Positions 22,276 through 34,680 of a DNA stretch of 64,000 nt are shown here, one piece after another. The stretch covers positions 3,301,001-3,365,000 of the forward strand of contig JAPVLO010000074.1 of NCBI GenBank assembly GCA_027257055.1. The letters run 5' to 3'. Position 1 is the stretch's first letter. The number at the start of each line of letters is the position of its first letter. A program made the translations under genes and the position numbers. The stretch is from Cephalopachus bancanus. Its lineage: Eukaryota > Chordata > Mammalia > Primates > Tarsiidae. The notes beneath the pieces were generated by a model that saw only the letters and a program-made list of their open reading frames with translations, had not been told where the DNA came from and did not search any database.

Positions 22276-22554
22276 TTTTTTGAGTTGGAGTCTCACTCTG
22301 TCGCCCAGACTGGAGTGCAGTGGCCGCTCCCGGCCACCGCAGCCTCAACCTGCTGGGCTCCGGCGATCCTTCCGCCTCAGCCTTCCGAGTAGCCGGAATT
22401 ACAGGCGTGCGCTACCATGCCCAGCTGATTTTTTGATTTATTGTAGAGATGAGGTCTTGCCTCCCAGGCGGGTCTCGAACCCACAGGCTCAGGTAATCCA
22501 CTCACCTCAGCCTCCCAAAGGCGCGGGATTACAGGCTGAGCCACCGAGCCCGGC
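22223..22554 (-). mobile_element. Alu SINE with (ATTT)n tail
   Basis: Local young-type Alu. The tail has evolved into an (ATTT)n microsatellite at about 22218-22277. Exact 14-bp target-site duplications, tgtttttttatttt, lie at 22209-22222 and 22555-22568. The B box and diagnostic positions match the youngest copies. Confidence 0.96.
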
Positions 22555-22728
22555 TGTTTTTTTATTTTTTTAATATTTCTTTTTGACAAACCAGTGCTCA
22601 TGCCAGGATCTCTAGAAAAATATCAGTATGAATAATAAAGATATGTTCACTGCAGTTGCTATAGTAAAGGAAAAGCTGGGATTTTGTTTAGTAGAACAAT
22701 TTATCAGTAATTAATCAGTCAGTTATAC

Positions 22729-22777
22729 ATATTTGATATGAACATATTGCTCATAACAATATGTTCATATCAAATAT
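22729..22777. repeat. Perfect 21-bp inverted repeat (hairpin)
   Basis: Arm 1 is 22729-22749 and arm 2 is 22757-22777; the arms are exact reverse complements around a 7-nt loop (ctcataa). The stem is AT-rich. It lies outside any repeat that I can name. Confidence 0.95.
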
Positions 22778-23109
22778 CACAAAAATATATAACTTGGTTT
22801 TAAATCTGTACAATACACTGTGGAATATAACTATACTATATATTTAAATAACCGCATTGAAAAAATCCTTTCTTTTTAGGAGTTTTGTTCTCAATTCCAA
22901 ACAATACTTTGAGGGAAAAGTGCTCCCTGTAATCTCTACTCTATAACTATTAATAAAGCAAATCTTTGGCTTAAAAATTATTTTAAGAACTACCAAGTTG
23001 AATATAAAAGCAGTATTTTACTTTGATACAATAACATTTTGATGAACTACTCTCTGAAAAGCACCATGTTACCATTTTATTGTGTGGTAAGGAAACAGTT
23101 TGAGACCTA
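22778..23109. other. AT-rich DNA, nothing identified
   Basis: No repeat or gene supported. Confidence 0.5.
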
Positions 23110-24345
23110 GTATCTTAAAGCATTTTAGTGTATAATACCGTAATATTGACTATAGGTACTGTGTTGTACAGTCGTTCTCTAGAACTTATTCATCTTGCAT
23201 GATTTAAGCTTTATGCCCATCGAACAATTCACCATTTCTTCCTCTCCTCAGGCCCTGGTTACCACCATTGTACTCTCTGCTTCTATAAATTTTACTATTT
23301 TAGATACTCATATAAGTGGAATAATGCAATATTTTTCTTTCTATGTCTGGCTAATATCACCTAGCATAATGTCTTATAGCTTCACTTATATTGTCACAAA
23401 TGGCAATATTTCCTTTTTAAAAGCAAATAATGCTACATATCCATATATACCATGTTTTCTTTATTCATTATTCTTTCAACAGATAGGTGGTTTATATATC
23501 TTGGCTACTGTGAATAATGCTGCAATGAACATGGGAGAGCAGATATCGCTTCAAGGTTATGGTTTTATTGCTTTTGAATATAAACCCAGAAGTTGGATTA
23601 CTGGATCATATGAGTGCTCCATTTTAAATTTTCTGAGGAATATCCACATTGTTTTCAATAATGGCAACACCATTTTGTATTCCCATCAACAGTGAACAAG
23701 TGTTCCCTTTTCCCCACATCCTCACCAACACTTTTTCCTTATAATATCCATTCTAACAGATACGAAGTGGTATCTCAATGTGTATAAATTTGCATTTCCC
23801 AGATAATAAACGATGTTTGACACTGTTTCATATTCCTGTTGGTCATGTGTATGTCTGTTTTGAAGAAATGTCTATTCAAGTTATTTGCCCTTTTTTTTTT
23901 GAGTTGAAGTCTCACTCTGTCACCCACACTAGAGTGCAGTGGCCGCTCCTGACTGCTGCAGCCTCTACCTGCTGGGCTCTGGCGATCCTTCCGCCTCAGC
24001 CTACCAAGTAGCTGGAACTACAGGCGCGCGCTACCACACCCAGCTAATTTTTGATTTATTGTAGAGATGAGGTCTCGCCAAATTGCCCAGGCCAGTCTCA
24101 AACCCGCGGGTTCAGGCAATCCACTCACCTCAGCCTCCCAAGGCGCGGGATTACAGGCTGAGCCACCAAGCCTGTTGACCATTTTTTAATTAGACAAACT
24201 TTTAAAAGTGATAAATATACTTATTACCTTGATTTTGATGATGGTTTTACAAGTGTGTGAACATGTTCAAAAGTAACAAATTGTATACTTTTAATATTTG
24301 CAGTTTTTTGGTATATTAAGTACTCCTTGGTAAAGTTAAAAAAAC
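23110..24345 (+). mobile_element. Old L1M with probable 5' inversion, split by an Alu
   Basis: 23110-23891 and the first bases after the Alu (about 24178-24195) read L1M ORF2 C-terminus and 3' UTR on the minus strand (AGATAGGTGGTTTATATATC, ACCCAGAAGTTGGATTACTG). From about 24210 to 24345 the plus strand reads an L1M 3' terminus (GATGATGGTTTTACAAGTG, AACAAATTGTATACTTTTAA). This is the expected order for twin priming in an L1 pointing right. Breakpoint near 24200 is approximate. Confidence 0.65.
23892..24178 (-). mobile_element. Alu SINE inserted in the L1M
   Basis: Reverse Alu of the local type. The host L1M reads continuously across it (TTATTTGCCC before, ATTTTTTAATTAGAC after). The target-site duplication merges with the A-tail and is not clean. 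Confidence 0.92.
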
Positions 24346-25685
24346 ATAAACAAAAGTGAATGTGTATCTAACTTAAGCAATGGTTCAAAATATTTTTGTC
24401 CATATCAACATACCCGCTAGATGATATTTGGATGTATGACATATATAGAAAAAATAAGAGTTGTTTTTGATGACCACAGAAAAGATAAACCAAACTTTGG
24501 AGACAGGTGCCAAACATTTTTTGGCAAATAAAATTCAATTTTGTATTCTTCCTCTGAGATTAAGAACTACATTTTTAGGACAGAGAAGAGTGAGTAAGAT
24601 GGATAACCTGTGCTCAAGGAACATGTAAAATATTTCACAGTGCATCCCAGGCGATGGCTGGATGTACTGATCCTTGAAAAATGTCCTATAGTCCAAAACT
24701 TCCATTGGAAAGTCCTAATGCTAAGGAGATTTATAAACTGAGATGTTTATCAACTTGAAGAAGAAATGAGTGCACTGGGGATGCAAAATACACATAAAAT
24801 CAGTTATCAATTGACTATAGACATACAGAGCATCATCAATGTCCATTACTAACTCCTCCCATTCTTAGTTGTTTTATAAATAAGAAAACCAGAGAATAGA
24901 GAGATCAGTTTATTTGTCTGAGGACAGATGGGTACATAGTTGCAGTGATAGGACACCTATCAGTCACTTCCATAAAACCTGTTATTAAAATTTTCTAATT
25001 CACAGCTACACTCTGAGCTCACTATCTATAACATTTGTTATGCTATCTTAGTATTAGCAAACAAGAACAAAATGCAGCGGTGAAAAGTAAGTTGTAGCTC
25101 TGTAGATCCTGACCACTGCTAAAGGTTTCTACTTGGGAAAAAAATTAAAAAAAGAAAGGCCATTAATATAACTGGATACACTATTATATCAGAATTACTA
25201 AGATCAACTAGTTGTCATGTGTTTATCTTATGCCAGGTTATAACTAACAATTTATTGAACATTAGATATAATCAAAGCATATTAAAATTAGTCATAATTA
25301 CTAGTAATAACTTTAAGAATAAACATACAAAAACTATGAAAGAAAAACTGAACATTATAAAGAAAGGAAATTTTCCTAAATTAATCTATAGGATTAGTGA
25401 AATAAAATACTAATTAAAATCCCTCAAATCTAAAAGTTACAGAAAACACAGATAAAAATAGAGAAAACATATTTTAAATTAAGTGTTTATTATGAAATTA
25501 TTATAGGTCTACATGCAGTTTTAATAAAGAACACATTAAGATCCCTGGACACTTTACTCAGTTTATCCCAATAGCAATCTCTTGCAAAGCTACAGTAAAA
25601 CAACATAATCATGATACTGACATTGATACAGTCAAGGTACAGAACTTTACCATTACTGCAGGATCTCTCACGTAATTTTTTCTAA
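24346..25685. other. AT-rich DNA, nothing identified
   Basis: No gene or named repeat supported. The open frame 25219-25413 is low-complexity and AT-rich. Confidence 0.55.
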
Positions 25686-27321
25686 CTGAAGTATGATGAC
25701 AAATAAGAATTATATATATTGAAGAAACACGATGTGATGTTTTGATATACATATACCCTATGAAATGATTACCACAATCAAACTAATTAACATATCCATC
25801 ACCTCACATAATGACTCCACTTCTTTGTGCTTGGCAAAAACATCTGTGTATACTTAGCTATAGTCATCAGTTACCTATAGTCATCATGGTGCACATTAGA
25901 TCTCCAGAAATCATTTCATCTTATAAGTGAAATTGTGTAACCATGGACCAACATCTAATTTCTGCACCCTTCAGTGCCTGGTAATTATCATTCTACTCTC
26001 TAGGAATTTGATGCTTTTAGATTCCTCATATAAGTAATACATGCAGTATTTGTTTCTCTGTGTCTGACTTTTTTTTCATTTAGCATAATGCCTTCCAGGT
26101 TTACCCATGTTGTCACAAATGGTAGAATTTCCTTTTTTTTTAAGTCTGAATAATATTATATATATTTAGATATTGTAATATATACATATTATAATTTTTT
26201 ATCCACTCCTCTGTCAACAGACCCATAAGTGGTTTCCATATCTTGGTTATTGTGAATAATGCTGCAAAGACCACTGAGATTGTAGATATCTATTTGCCGT
26301 ATTGATTTTATTTCTTTTGGATATATACCCAGAAGTGGGATTGCTGGAACATATGGTAGTTCTACTTTTAATTTTTTGAGGAACTTCCATACTGCTTTCC
26401 ATAATGACGGTATCAATTTACATTCCCACCAACAGTTTCTAAGAATTCCCTTTTCTCAATATCCTTGCCAATACTTGCTATCTTTTAACTTTTTGATATC
26501 AATCCCAACAGGTGTGAGGTAATATCTCACTGTGATTTTGATTTCACTCAAAATTGGTGATGTAGAACACCTTTTCATATAACTTTTGGTTATTTGTATG
26601 TCTTCCTGTGAAACATATCTATTGGCTTTTTTGCCCATTTTTAATTGTTATATTTTATTGATATTTTTAAGAGTTTCTCATAAATTTAGAATATTGACCC
26701 ATTTTTAAATATATGGTTTGAAAATATTTACTCCAAATTTGTATGTTTCATTTTCATTTTGTTTTCTTTGCTGTGCACAAACTTTTAGAGGCAATGTCAT
26801 TGTTTATTTTTGCTTTAGATGCCTCTGATTTGGTGCCTTATAACAGCATAAGTTTGAAAATGTCCTCCACTCCTCAATTTTTTGGAAGCATTTGAGATAG
26901 ACTGACACTAATTCTTCTTTAAATATTTGGCAAAATTCATCAATAAGTTCGTCTGGTCATGAGTTATTCTTTGTTGGATGATTTTTGGTTACTAACTCAA
27001 AATCTTTCTTATTATTGGTCTGTTCAGATTTTCTGTTTCTTCGTGATTTAGTCTTGGTAGGTTGTATGTTTCTAGTATTTATCCATTTATTCTAAGTTAT
27101 CCAATTTGTTGGCATATAATTATTCATAGTAGTCTCTTATGCTCCTTTGTGTATTTGTAGTATTAGTTGTAATGTCTCTTCTTTCACTTCTGATTTTGTC
27201 TTCTATTTTTTTTGTAATCTAGTAATGGTTTGTCAATTTTGTTTTTTTTTTTTTTAAACAATTAACTAGTTTTTTGGTCAATTCTAATTTTTTAAAATCT
27301 TTTATTTCATTTAATTCCACT

Positions 27322-27367
27322 CTGATCTAGTCTGATGGACTAGTCTGATCTAGTCTGATGGACTAGT
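27322..27367 (+). repeat. 23-bp exact tandem duplication
   Basis: Two exact 23-bp units, 27322-27344 and 27345-27367, each beginning ctgatctagtctgat. The second unit runs straight into the 94-bp copied segment at 27358-27451, marking a complex repair junction. Confidence 0.97.
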
Positions 27368-27451
27368 GTAGGGGATTTATAGACAAGGTGTTCCATGTGA
27401 CTTTCGGGCTGGCTCCCTAATGAACTCCAGAGAGCACATTGTAGATTTGGT
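27358..27451 (+). repeat. 94-bp inserted copy of 28912-29005
   Basis: Identical at all 94 positions to 28912-29005, same orientation, 1,554 bp away. It interrupts L1M endonuclease sequence: the flanks ACTCTGATCT and TTATTTCCTTTTGACTAACT would otherwise be contiguous. The donor lies in the 5' leader of the same L1M. Confidence 0.97.
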
Positions 27452-28911
27452 TATTTCCTTTTGACTAACTTTAGGGTTTAAAATTTTTTTTCTTCCTCTT
27501 TCCAGCTTTTTGACATATATACATTTTGGTTGTTTATTGGAGATACTTGTTTTATTTTAATGTCAGTGGTTATTGCTGTACAGTTTCTACATGTAATTTC
27601 TATTGCTGTTCCACATATATTTTGGTATGTTGTGCTGCCTAGAAGTATGGTGCTTAATTTCCACATATCTCTGAATTTTCTAGTTCTCTTCTTATTTTTA
27701 ATTTTTAGTTTAGTACCATTGTATTCTGAAAAAAACACTTGATATAAATTCAACCTTTTAAAATTTGTTAACTCTTGTTTTGTGGCTTAACATATAGTTA
27801 TACTGGAAAATCTTCCATGTGTTTATGAGTAGAGTATGTATTCTGCTACAGTTCCATGGAAGGTTCTGTATATGTCTGTTAGGTCCAGTTGGTCTAAAGC
27901 CAAGCTCAAATCCAATGTTTCCTTATGAATTTTCTGTTTGGATAACCTATCCTTTGTTGGAAGCAGGTTATCGATGCCCCTTACTATCACTTTGTTGCTA
28001 TCCATTTTTGTTTCCTCAGATCTGTTAATATCTGCTTTATACATTAGGTGTTCTGATGTTGGTGCATATATATTTACAATTGTCAAATCACTTAATGAAT
28101 CAAACTCTTTATCATTATATAATAGTCTTATTTGCTTATTGTGACAAATTTTGACTTAAAATCTATTACCTCTCTTTTAATTATCACTGTACTCTTTGGG
28201 TTTTCACTTGCATGAAATATCTTTTTCCTTACCTTTGCTTTCAGTCTATGTGAGTCCTTAAAACTGAGGTGAGTCTCCTAATGGCTGCATGTAGTGGACC
28301 CTTTTTTTTTTTTATTCAGTCTTTTTGTCTTTTACTTGGAGAATTTAATCAATTCACAATTAATTATTCATCAAAAATAGACTTACTATTCCCCGTTTGT
28401 TAAGTGTTTTCTGACTGTTTTGCAGTCTCATTGTTTCTTTTTTCCTTTCCTGCTGTCTTCCTTTGTGATTTGATGATTTTCTGAATTGGTGAGCTTTGAT
28501 TATTTCTCTTTACCCTTTATGTATCTGTTAAAGATTTTCACTGCGTAGTGAACATGAGGCTCACATAAAATATCTTATAGAAATAATGGTATATTTTAAG
28601 CCAACAACAATTTAAATTTAATTGCACACACAAACTCTACACTATTGTTTCCCCATCTATATTTTATTTTTGATGTCACACTTTAAATGTATGTATATTA
28701 TGTATCCATTAGCAGGTTATATTAGGTGCAGTTACATTTAACAATTCATCTTTAAATCTTTATACTAAGCTAAAAGTGACTAACATGCCACCATTATAGC
28801 ATGAGTATTCTGAATTTGACAAAATACTTACTTTTAACAGCGAGTTTTATAGTTTCTTATGTTTCTTTTTCATTTCTAAAGGACAACTTTGCTCAGTAAT
28901 TGGGGGTGCCC

Positions 28912-29005
28912 ATGGACTAGTGTAGGGGATTTATAGACAAGGTGTTCCATGTGACTTTCGGGCTGGCTCCCTAATGAACTCCAGAGAGCACATTGTAGAT
29001 TTGGT
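28912..29005 (+). repeat. Donor of the 94-bp duplication
   Basis: Continuous with L1M 5' leader sequence on both sides (GGGGTGCCC before, AGCCCTTTTCTGACTTCC after), so this is the original location and 27358-27451 is the copy. Confidence 0.85.
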
Positions 29006-29439
29006 AGCCCTTTTCTGACTTCCCTGGTTTCTGTGAGCTTTTGTCTATTTTTCCTGTTCCCAAACACTTCCACCCAACCACCAAGAACCACCAGTATTCC
29101 AAGTGAGTTGAAAAAGAAGTGGGTCTTTTAGGCTGCATCCCACACAACTGGGGAGAGGCTAGGTGCTCAATCACTATGTCCTCACTTTTCTATGTGGTAG
29201 AAGTAATGGGCTGAAAATGTGCTCCTTTGGGCAGGGGTAACTTGAGGAAAGTGAATCTTTTTACCCTCTTCAGTTTTCTATTCTCAGATTTTAAGCTCTT
29301 ATGGTATGCCTGAAGTTCTTCACAGGACTCCAGGACTTCCAAAAAGTTACCTCATCCTTAAATGCTTGTCAAAATCAATGTTTCTGTGAAAGATGATAGT
29401 AGACAACTCTTATTCTGCCATCTTCCTGACATCCAATTC

Positions 29440-31080
29440 CTCTTGTTGAATTTTTACCTCCATTTTCTTATTAACCACTGTCAATGACTAATCTATTTTC
29501 TATCTCTATGATTTTTATCATTTCAAGAAGTTTATATAAGTAGAATCATATAGAATGTAACCTCTTGAGATTGGCTTTCTTTTTTTAATTCTGCAAAATT
29601 CTTTGAGATTCATCCATTCATCCAGTGTGCATCAGCAGTTTATTTCTTGTTGTTGCAGAGTAGTAATCCATAGCATAGATATACCACAGTTTATTTAGCC
29701 ATTCACATGTTGAAGTTCAATTGGATGTATTCCAGTTTTTGGCTATTATGAAAAAGGATGATCTATATACTTTAATTAATATACATTCTGTCAATGTAAA
29801 TCATTTCTTTGTAATAAATGTCCAAAGAAGAAATTGCTGTGTCATATGATAGTTGTATGCTTAGTTTTCTCTTTTTAAATAAACTGACAAATTGCTTTCT
29901 AGAGTGGTGTACCATTTTACATTCCCATCAGCAATATATGAATGATCCGGTTTCCTGACATCTTTACTGGTATTTGATGTTATTACAAATTTTTGTTTTA
30001 GCTGTTTTCTATAACTGTATGGTAGTGATATCTAATTGCAGATATAATTTGTATTTTTTTAATGGCCAATGGTGTTGAACATAATCCTATGTCATCTGTA
30101 TATCTCTGATAAAATCTCTACATACATTTTGCTTATAATTTATTTTTTTAAATGTATGTATTATTCAGCTTTGAGAGTTTTTAATTTATCTAAATAATAG
30201 TTCTTTGTAAGGTGTGTGATTTGCAACTATTTCTCCCAGTTTGTTGTTTGTTCTTTTCTCAATCTCTTCATCAAATCTTTTTCACAGCAAAAAATGTATT
30301 TATTGAAGTCTAATGTACTCAGTTTCCCCTTTAAGATGAGAGTATTGTCAAATTTCAGAACTCTTTGTCTACATCTATATTTTGAAGATTTTTTCTGGGT
30401 TTTTTTCCCTAAAAGTTTTATAGTTCTATAAATTCATTTAAGCCCACAAACCATTTTGAGCTACTTTTTGTATAATTTGTGAGACTGTTTGCATATCATG
30501 TTCTCACCATCCTTCATGGATGTCCAATTTCTCCAGCACTACCATCTACTGAAAGAGCTATCGTATTTCCATTTAACTACTTTCTCACCTTTGTCAAAAT
30601 TCAGTTGGGCATATTTGTGTGGGTCTATTTCTGGGTTCTCTATCCTGTTCTATTGATTTTTGTGCCTGTGTCCTCATTAGTACCACACAGTTTGTATTAC
30701 TGTACCACATAGAACAAATTTTGAAATAGGGTAGTCTGATTATATCCACATTCTTTTTCTTTATATACTTTTTAGATATTATATCTCTTTTATCTTTCCA
30801 CATAATTTTACAGTAATCTTTCTCATACTAAAAAAAAAATCTTTCTGAGATTTTGATAGAAATTGCACTAGAACAGTATATTAATGAATGGAAAATTGAT
30901 AAAGTTACTATGTTGTATCTTCCAATCAATAAACATGATATTTCTTTTCTTTGTAAATTCTTCAGTTTTAAAATCTCTGTTGTGTAATTTTCAGCATACA
31001 AGATAATACATATTTTGTTAGATTTATACCTACTTTTTTTCTTAATAACTTTACAAATTTTTGGTGCCTATTGGTGGTAG
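29440..31080 (-). mobile_element. Old L1M/L1ME ORF2 fragment
   Basis: The minus strand reads ORF2 from the C-terminus (TTCATCCATTCATCCAGTGT, CATTCCCATCAGCAATATAT) to the region before the reverse transcriptase (TTTCTGGGTTCTCTATCCTG, TAGATTTATACCTACTTTTT). Diverged, no open frame of length. Confidence 0.82.
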
Positions 31081-31084
31081 TAGA

Positions 31085-31600
31085 ATTAGAAGTGCCCCCA
31101 TTAAGCCTCTGTTAACACTCAAAGGAATGTGACTTCCCAGCAATAGCTGAGAGGATATGAGAGCTTTAGCTCCTCCTTAAGTATCCATTGATGAATTTCT
31201 GACAAGGGTAAGAGTGCCTCATTATTTTTTCCATGTTGTCTCCTTTGACACCATGCAAGGAGGGGATTCTTATTACTACCTGGTGGAAATACAAGTCTTG
31301 CCTCCCGATTTAGCATCCTCTGACACCACCCCAGTATGGGGTAGAATTTGAGGAATCTTGTTAAAATGTGGTAGGGTAGAAGTCAAGATCTCCCACTTGT
31401 TTTTTGTGGTCATGGCTAGAAGTAAGGCTACTGTTCAATATTTTTCTCTCTTTTTAGGCTACTCCTCTCTTTGTCTTATGGTTAGTACGACAAACCATGT
31501 TTCTAGACATTTGGAGGTCTATTTTGTCAGTGTCCCATGGTCTTTTGGTTGCCAGGTTCTTCAATTCTACATATGACATAAGTGACAAAAAGAAAATCTG
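31085..31600 (-). mobile_element. Probable L1M 5' leader relic
   Basis: A less AT-rich block with TGACACCACCCCAGTATGGGG resembles old L1M 5' leader sequence. It follows the ORF2 fragment at 29440-31080 in the right order, with the intervening ORFs lost. Assignment uncertain. Confidence 0.45.
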
Positions 31601-32250
31601 AAAACCACAACACCATGCCATTTCTTAAATCCTGAGACTCCTGATCATTCTGACTTCTCCTTTCAATCTTCAGACTCTTCTTATTCTTGTTTTATGTATA
31701 TTGTCTAGAATTTTCTGTAGAAAGACTGGTGAAAGTATTTCCCAGAAGTAGAAGACCAGCAAAACAATTTTTAAAGTATAATGCAGTGATGATTTCATAT
31801 TCAAATTAAGAGCATGCTCTAATCTGTATGAACAGAAACCATGTTGATAGAACAATATATGTAATAAATAGCTAAATAAAGATTTATGCATGAAAATAAA
31901 ATAATTTGAAAAAATAGATACTTAAAAAGCAGTATTTAGATTATAGGGCAATAAAACATAGTATGTTGTTAGGTTATAAATTTAAACTACCATTAATAAT
32001 TATAACTCTGAAGATTCTTTAATGAAATAAAAATTATATAAGCTGTAATGTTAAGTGAAAAGTCTTGTTATTAAATTTTACTCTATAAACTGCATATTAG
32101 AAAAAAATCGTAAAACTACTGTATATTAATAATTTTGAAAAAGAAAATAACTTTCTAAATATTAATAAGAAATATTATATTTAGATTTTATTAGGGTTAT
32201 ATAAAGGGTATGCCTTATATTATTCATTTTTGAAATTTAAATTTAAATTT
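31601..32250. other. AT-rich DNA, nothing identified
   Basis: No repeat or gene supported. The open frame 31670-31891 (minus) has no known domain. Confidence 0.5.
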
Positions 32251-32254
32251 TTAA

Positions 32255-32450
32255 AAGCAAAGTTTTGTTCTGTCTCCCAGGTTGGAGTGCAGTGGCACCA
32301 TCATAGCTCACTGTAACCGTAAACTCTTGGATTCAACCTGTCTCAACCTCTCAAGTAGCTAGGATTATAGTAACACACCACTATGCCTGGCTATTTTATT
32401 GTATTTTGTTTAAAGACAGGGTCTCACTATGTTTCCTAGATTTATTCTAT
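32255..32450 (-). mobile_element. Old AluJ-like fragment
   Basis: Reverse Alu sequence (TTGGAGTGCAGTGGCACCAT, CATAGCTCACTGTAACCG, then GACAGGGTCTCACTATG). It lacks the local diagnostic bases and is truncated in the left arm. Older than the other Alus. Confidence 0.8.
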
Positions 32451-34440
32451 ATTATTTAACTTTTTAAAAATTATAGTTTTATAAAAATATTAATAATACT
32501 AATCTTATATTTGTGTAGATCAAATACTACCTTTAAAACTCATTCATAATGTGACTAATAAAACACAGCCATAAATATCTTCAATGCCACTTATGTTATC
32601 TGACAATGTTTTTTGTAATATTAAGGTATTGAGGAAAGTTTAACATCAATGAATAAAAAACATAAAACAGTTATTTCTCAAAGCAACACTAGGAGAAAAA
32701 CCATAAATACTAGAATAGCTTCTATAATTACACTACAATTATACTTATTTAATTATACTTACATTATAAAATTATATACGTATATTATTTAATTATATTT
32801 AATTAATTATATACTTATACTATTTAATTATACTTATGCTTGCTTTCAGAGAATATTTCTTATATGCCTACTATTAGCCAGTCCTATTGCCAATCACATT
32901 ATTTTTCTTAACTCTTTCTAAATATCAACAAGGTCATTTTCTTATTTTATGTTACATATCAGAAAATTAAAATCTAAAGATTTCAATAAATTTTTGTGAA
33001 ATTACCCAGATTGTTAAAAGTAAATCAGCTTTTATGGCTAGATCATTTGACTCCAAACTCAGCGACTTTTTTTTTTTTTTAACTAAAGTAAAGGCAAAGA
33101 TTTAAAGATATTTGTGAAGAATTTATTATGAGTGATGTAATTTTCATATAAAACTTTTAACTTTTAATTTAAAATTCATCTTTTGGTCATAATTTTGTGT
33201 GCTGAATGAGAATTAAATGGGGTAGATATTTTTCATGTCAAAAAGTATTTCTTTTGTGATGATAGAATGTACATTCTACTGAAACTCATATTTTAATTCA
33301 TATATTTTTTGGTTACTGTTGTGGTCAGTGTGACTACTTTTACACTAAAAAATTATTGTACAGAACCCATTAAAAAACACATTATTTTCTGTTATTACTA
33401 CCTGTATGGATTGTTTCCACTGTTTTTTTTTTTTTTTTCCTTATACTTGTAATGAAAACTGAAATCATACTTTGCCAGTTTCACAGGGTTAAGGATTTCT
33501 GGAAAAAAGATAATTATACTTGATAATAGAGATGTTATCAGTTTTTTCTAGCACTTTCATTAGAAACTTTTAAGAAGCTGTGACGGCATGTTAACGTCAA
33601 TCTTCAATGATTTGTACATGGATATCCTTTCACCCCTCTAGGATGATTATAGTGGTAAAGTTTTCTGTTTAAAGGTTTTGACATTCATTTTTGCAGTACT
33701 GTGACTACTGCATTATACACATGATTAATGAATCCAATACAGGTTGTATATCAACCTCATTTATAGCTATATCCCTGCTGAAATATACTTTAAAAGAACT
33801 GGTTAATTTTAAATAAAATTGTTAAGAACATCAGAATATATTCTCCTTTCTTTAAAATAATGCTTAATATTATTTTAATAATTTGTTTTAATTAACAGAA
33901 AATAATGATATTTTAGCAATATTATAAAATAGTGTTATTTTAAATAATTAAATAATGACATTTTTAATGCTCATATTCTTGTAATATTACTAAACTTGAT
34001 CAATATATAGTTAACAGAACAAGTTTAGTTGATAAAATATGAGTTCCTCATTAACCATACAGAGCCATGTTATTAGTATTTTTCCACAAAGTGTGCTCTT
34101 AAGTAATTCAATATACCTGTAATAGTTTTATAATTATAATAATATTGCAATCTAATTTTTATAGGCTGATCTTTGATGTGTGTGCGTGTTTTATAAGATT
34201 GTTAAGATTCCAATTAATAGATACTAAATAAATATTAGGTTTAATTTAAATCCTTCCTAGCTTTATTGTTAATATATGAGTAAAACTAAATAACTGACAA
34301 TATTATCATTTCACTTTCTAAAAGACTAGTAAGGTTTATCACTAGGAAGCTTCTTAATGGTGATATATCAAGGTAATCAGCATTGAAATCATGCAAATAG
34401 GTAGACATCTAGCAATCAGTCAACAGGTTATCTCTTTGTG
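32451..34440. other. Very AT-rich DNA
   Basis: No gene or named repeat. It holds degenerate TTAATTATACTTA-type repeats at about 32740-32840 and T-runs at 33066-33080 and 33423-33438. Confidence 0.6.
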
Positions 34441-34446
34441 GGAAGA

Positions 34447-34680
34447 GTTTTGGCTCTAAAGTCATATGGCCTGGTTATGGAATTCAATCTGACTACATGT
34501 TAACAGTGTGACTTATCAGTCAAACTCCCTGTGTCTCAGTTTCCTCATCTATAAAATAAGCTCATAATAATGGCTTTCTCAGGAAGTTGCTAAGTAATTT
34601 TAATACAAGGGAAATGGACCCTACATAGAAAATATTCAATTAGTATTTATAGTTGTTATTATTATAATACACACATGATT
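34447..34680 (+). mobile_element. MIR SINE relic
   Basis: Well-preserved MIR order: a TGGCTCTAAAGTCATATGGCC head, the core GTGTCTCAGTTTCCTCATCT, then ATAAAATAAGCTCATAATAA and a trailing GTATTTATAGTTGTTATTAT. Confidence 0.85.

Larger units (their letters stand above)
25690..29430 (-). mobile_element. Old L1M with both ends but large internal losses
   Basis: The 3' UTR lies at about 25690-26030, the ORF2 C-terminus at 26180-26660, central ORF2 at 26860-27320, and the endonuclease region at 27450-28350 (minus-strand blocks such as IYAPTSEHLMYKADIN). Sequence with L1M 5'-region character follows to the 5' end at about 29430, where the minus strand reads GTCAGGAAGATGGCAGAATA, a typical L1 start with an AAGATGGC motif. 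Most of the reverse transcriptase and nearly all of ORF1 are absent. No intact frame. Confidence 0.82.

Noticed and set aside
22196..22573. Open frames of 73-135 codons across Alu sequence (here and at 9924, 17749 and 18990)
   Set aside because: They are translations of Alu text and their tails; such frames recur in every Alu orientation and have no coding support.
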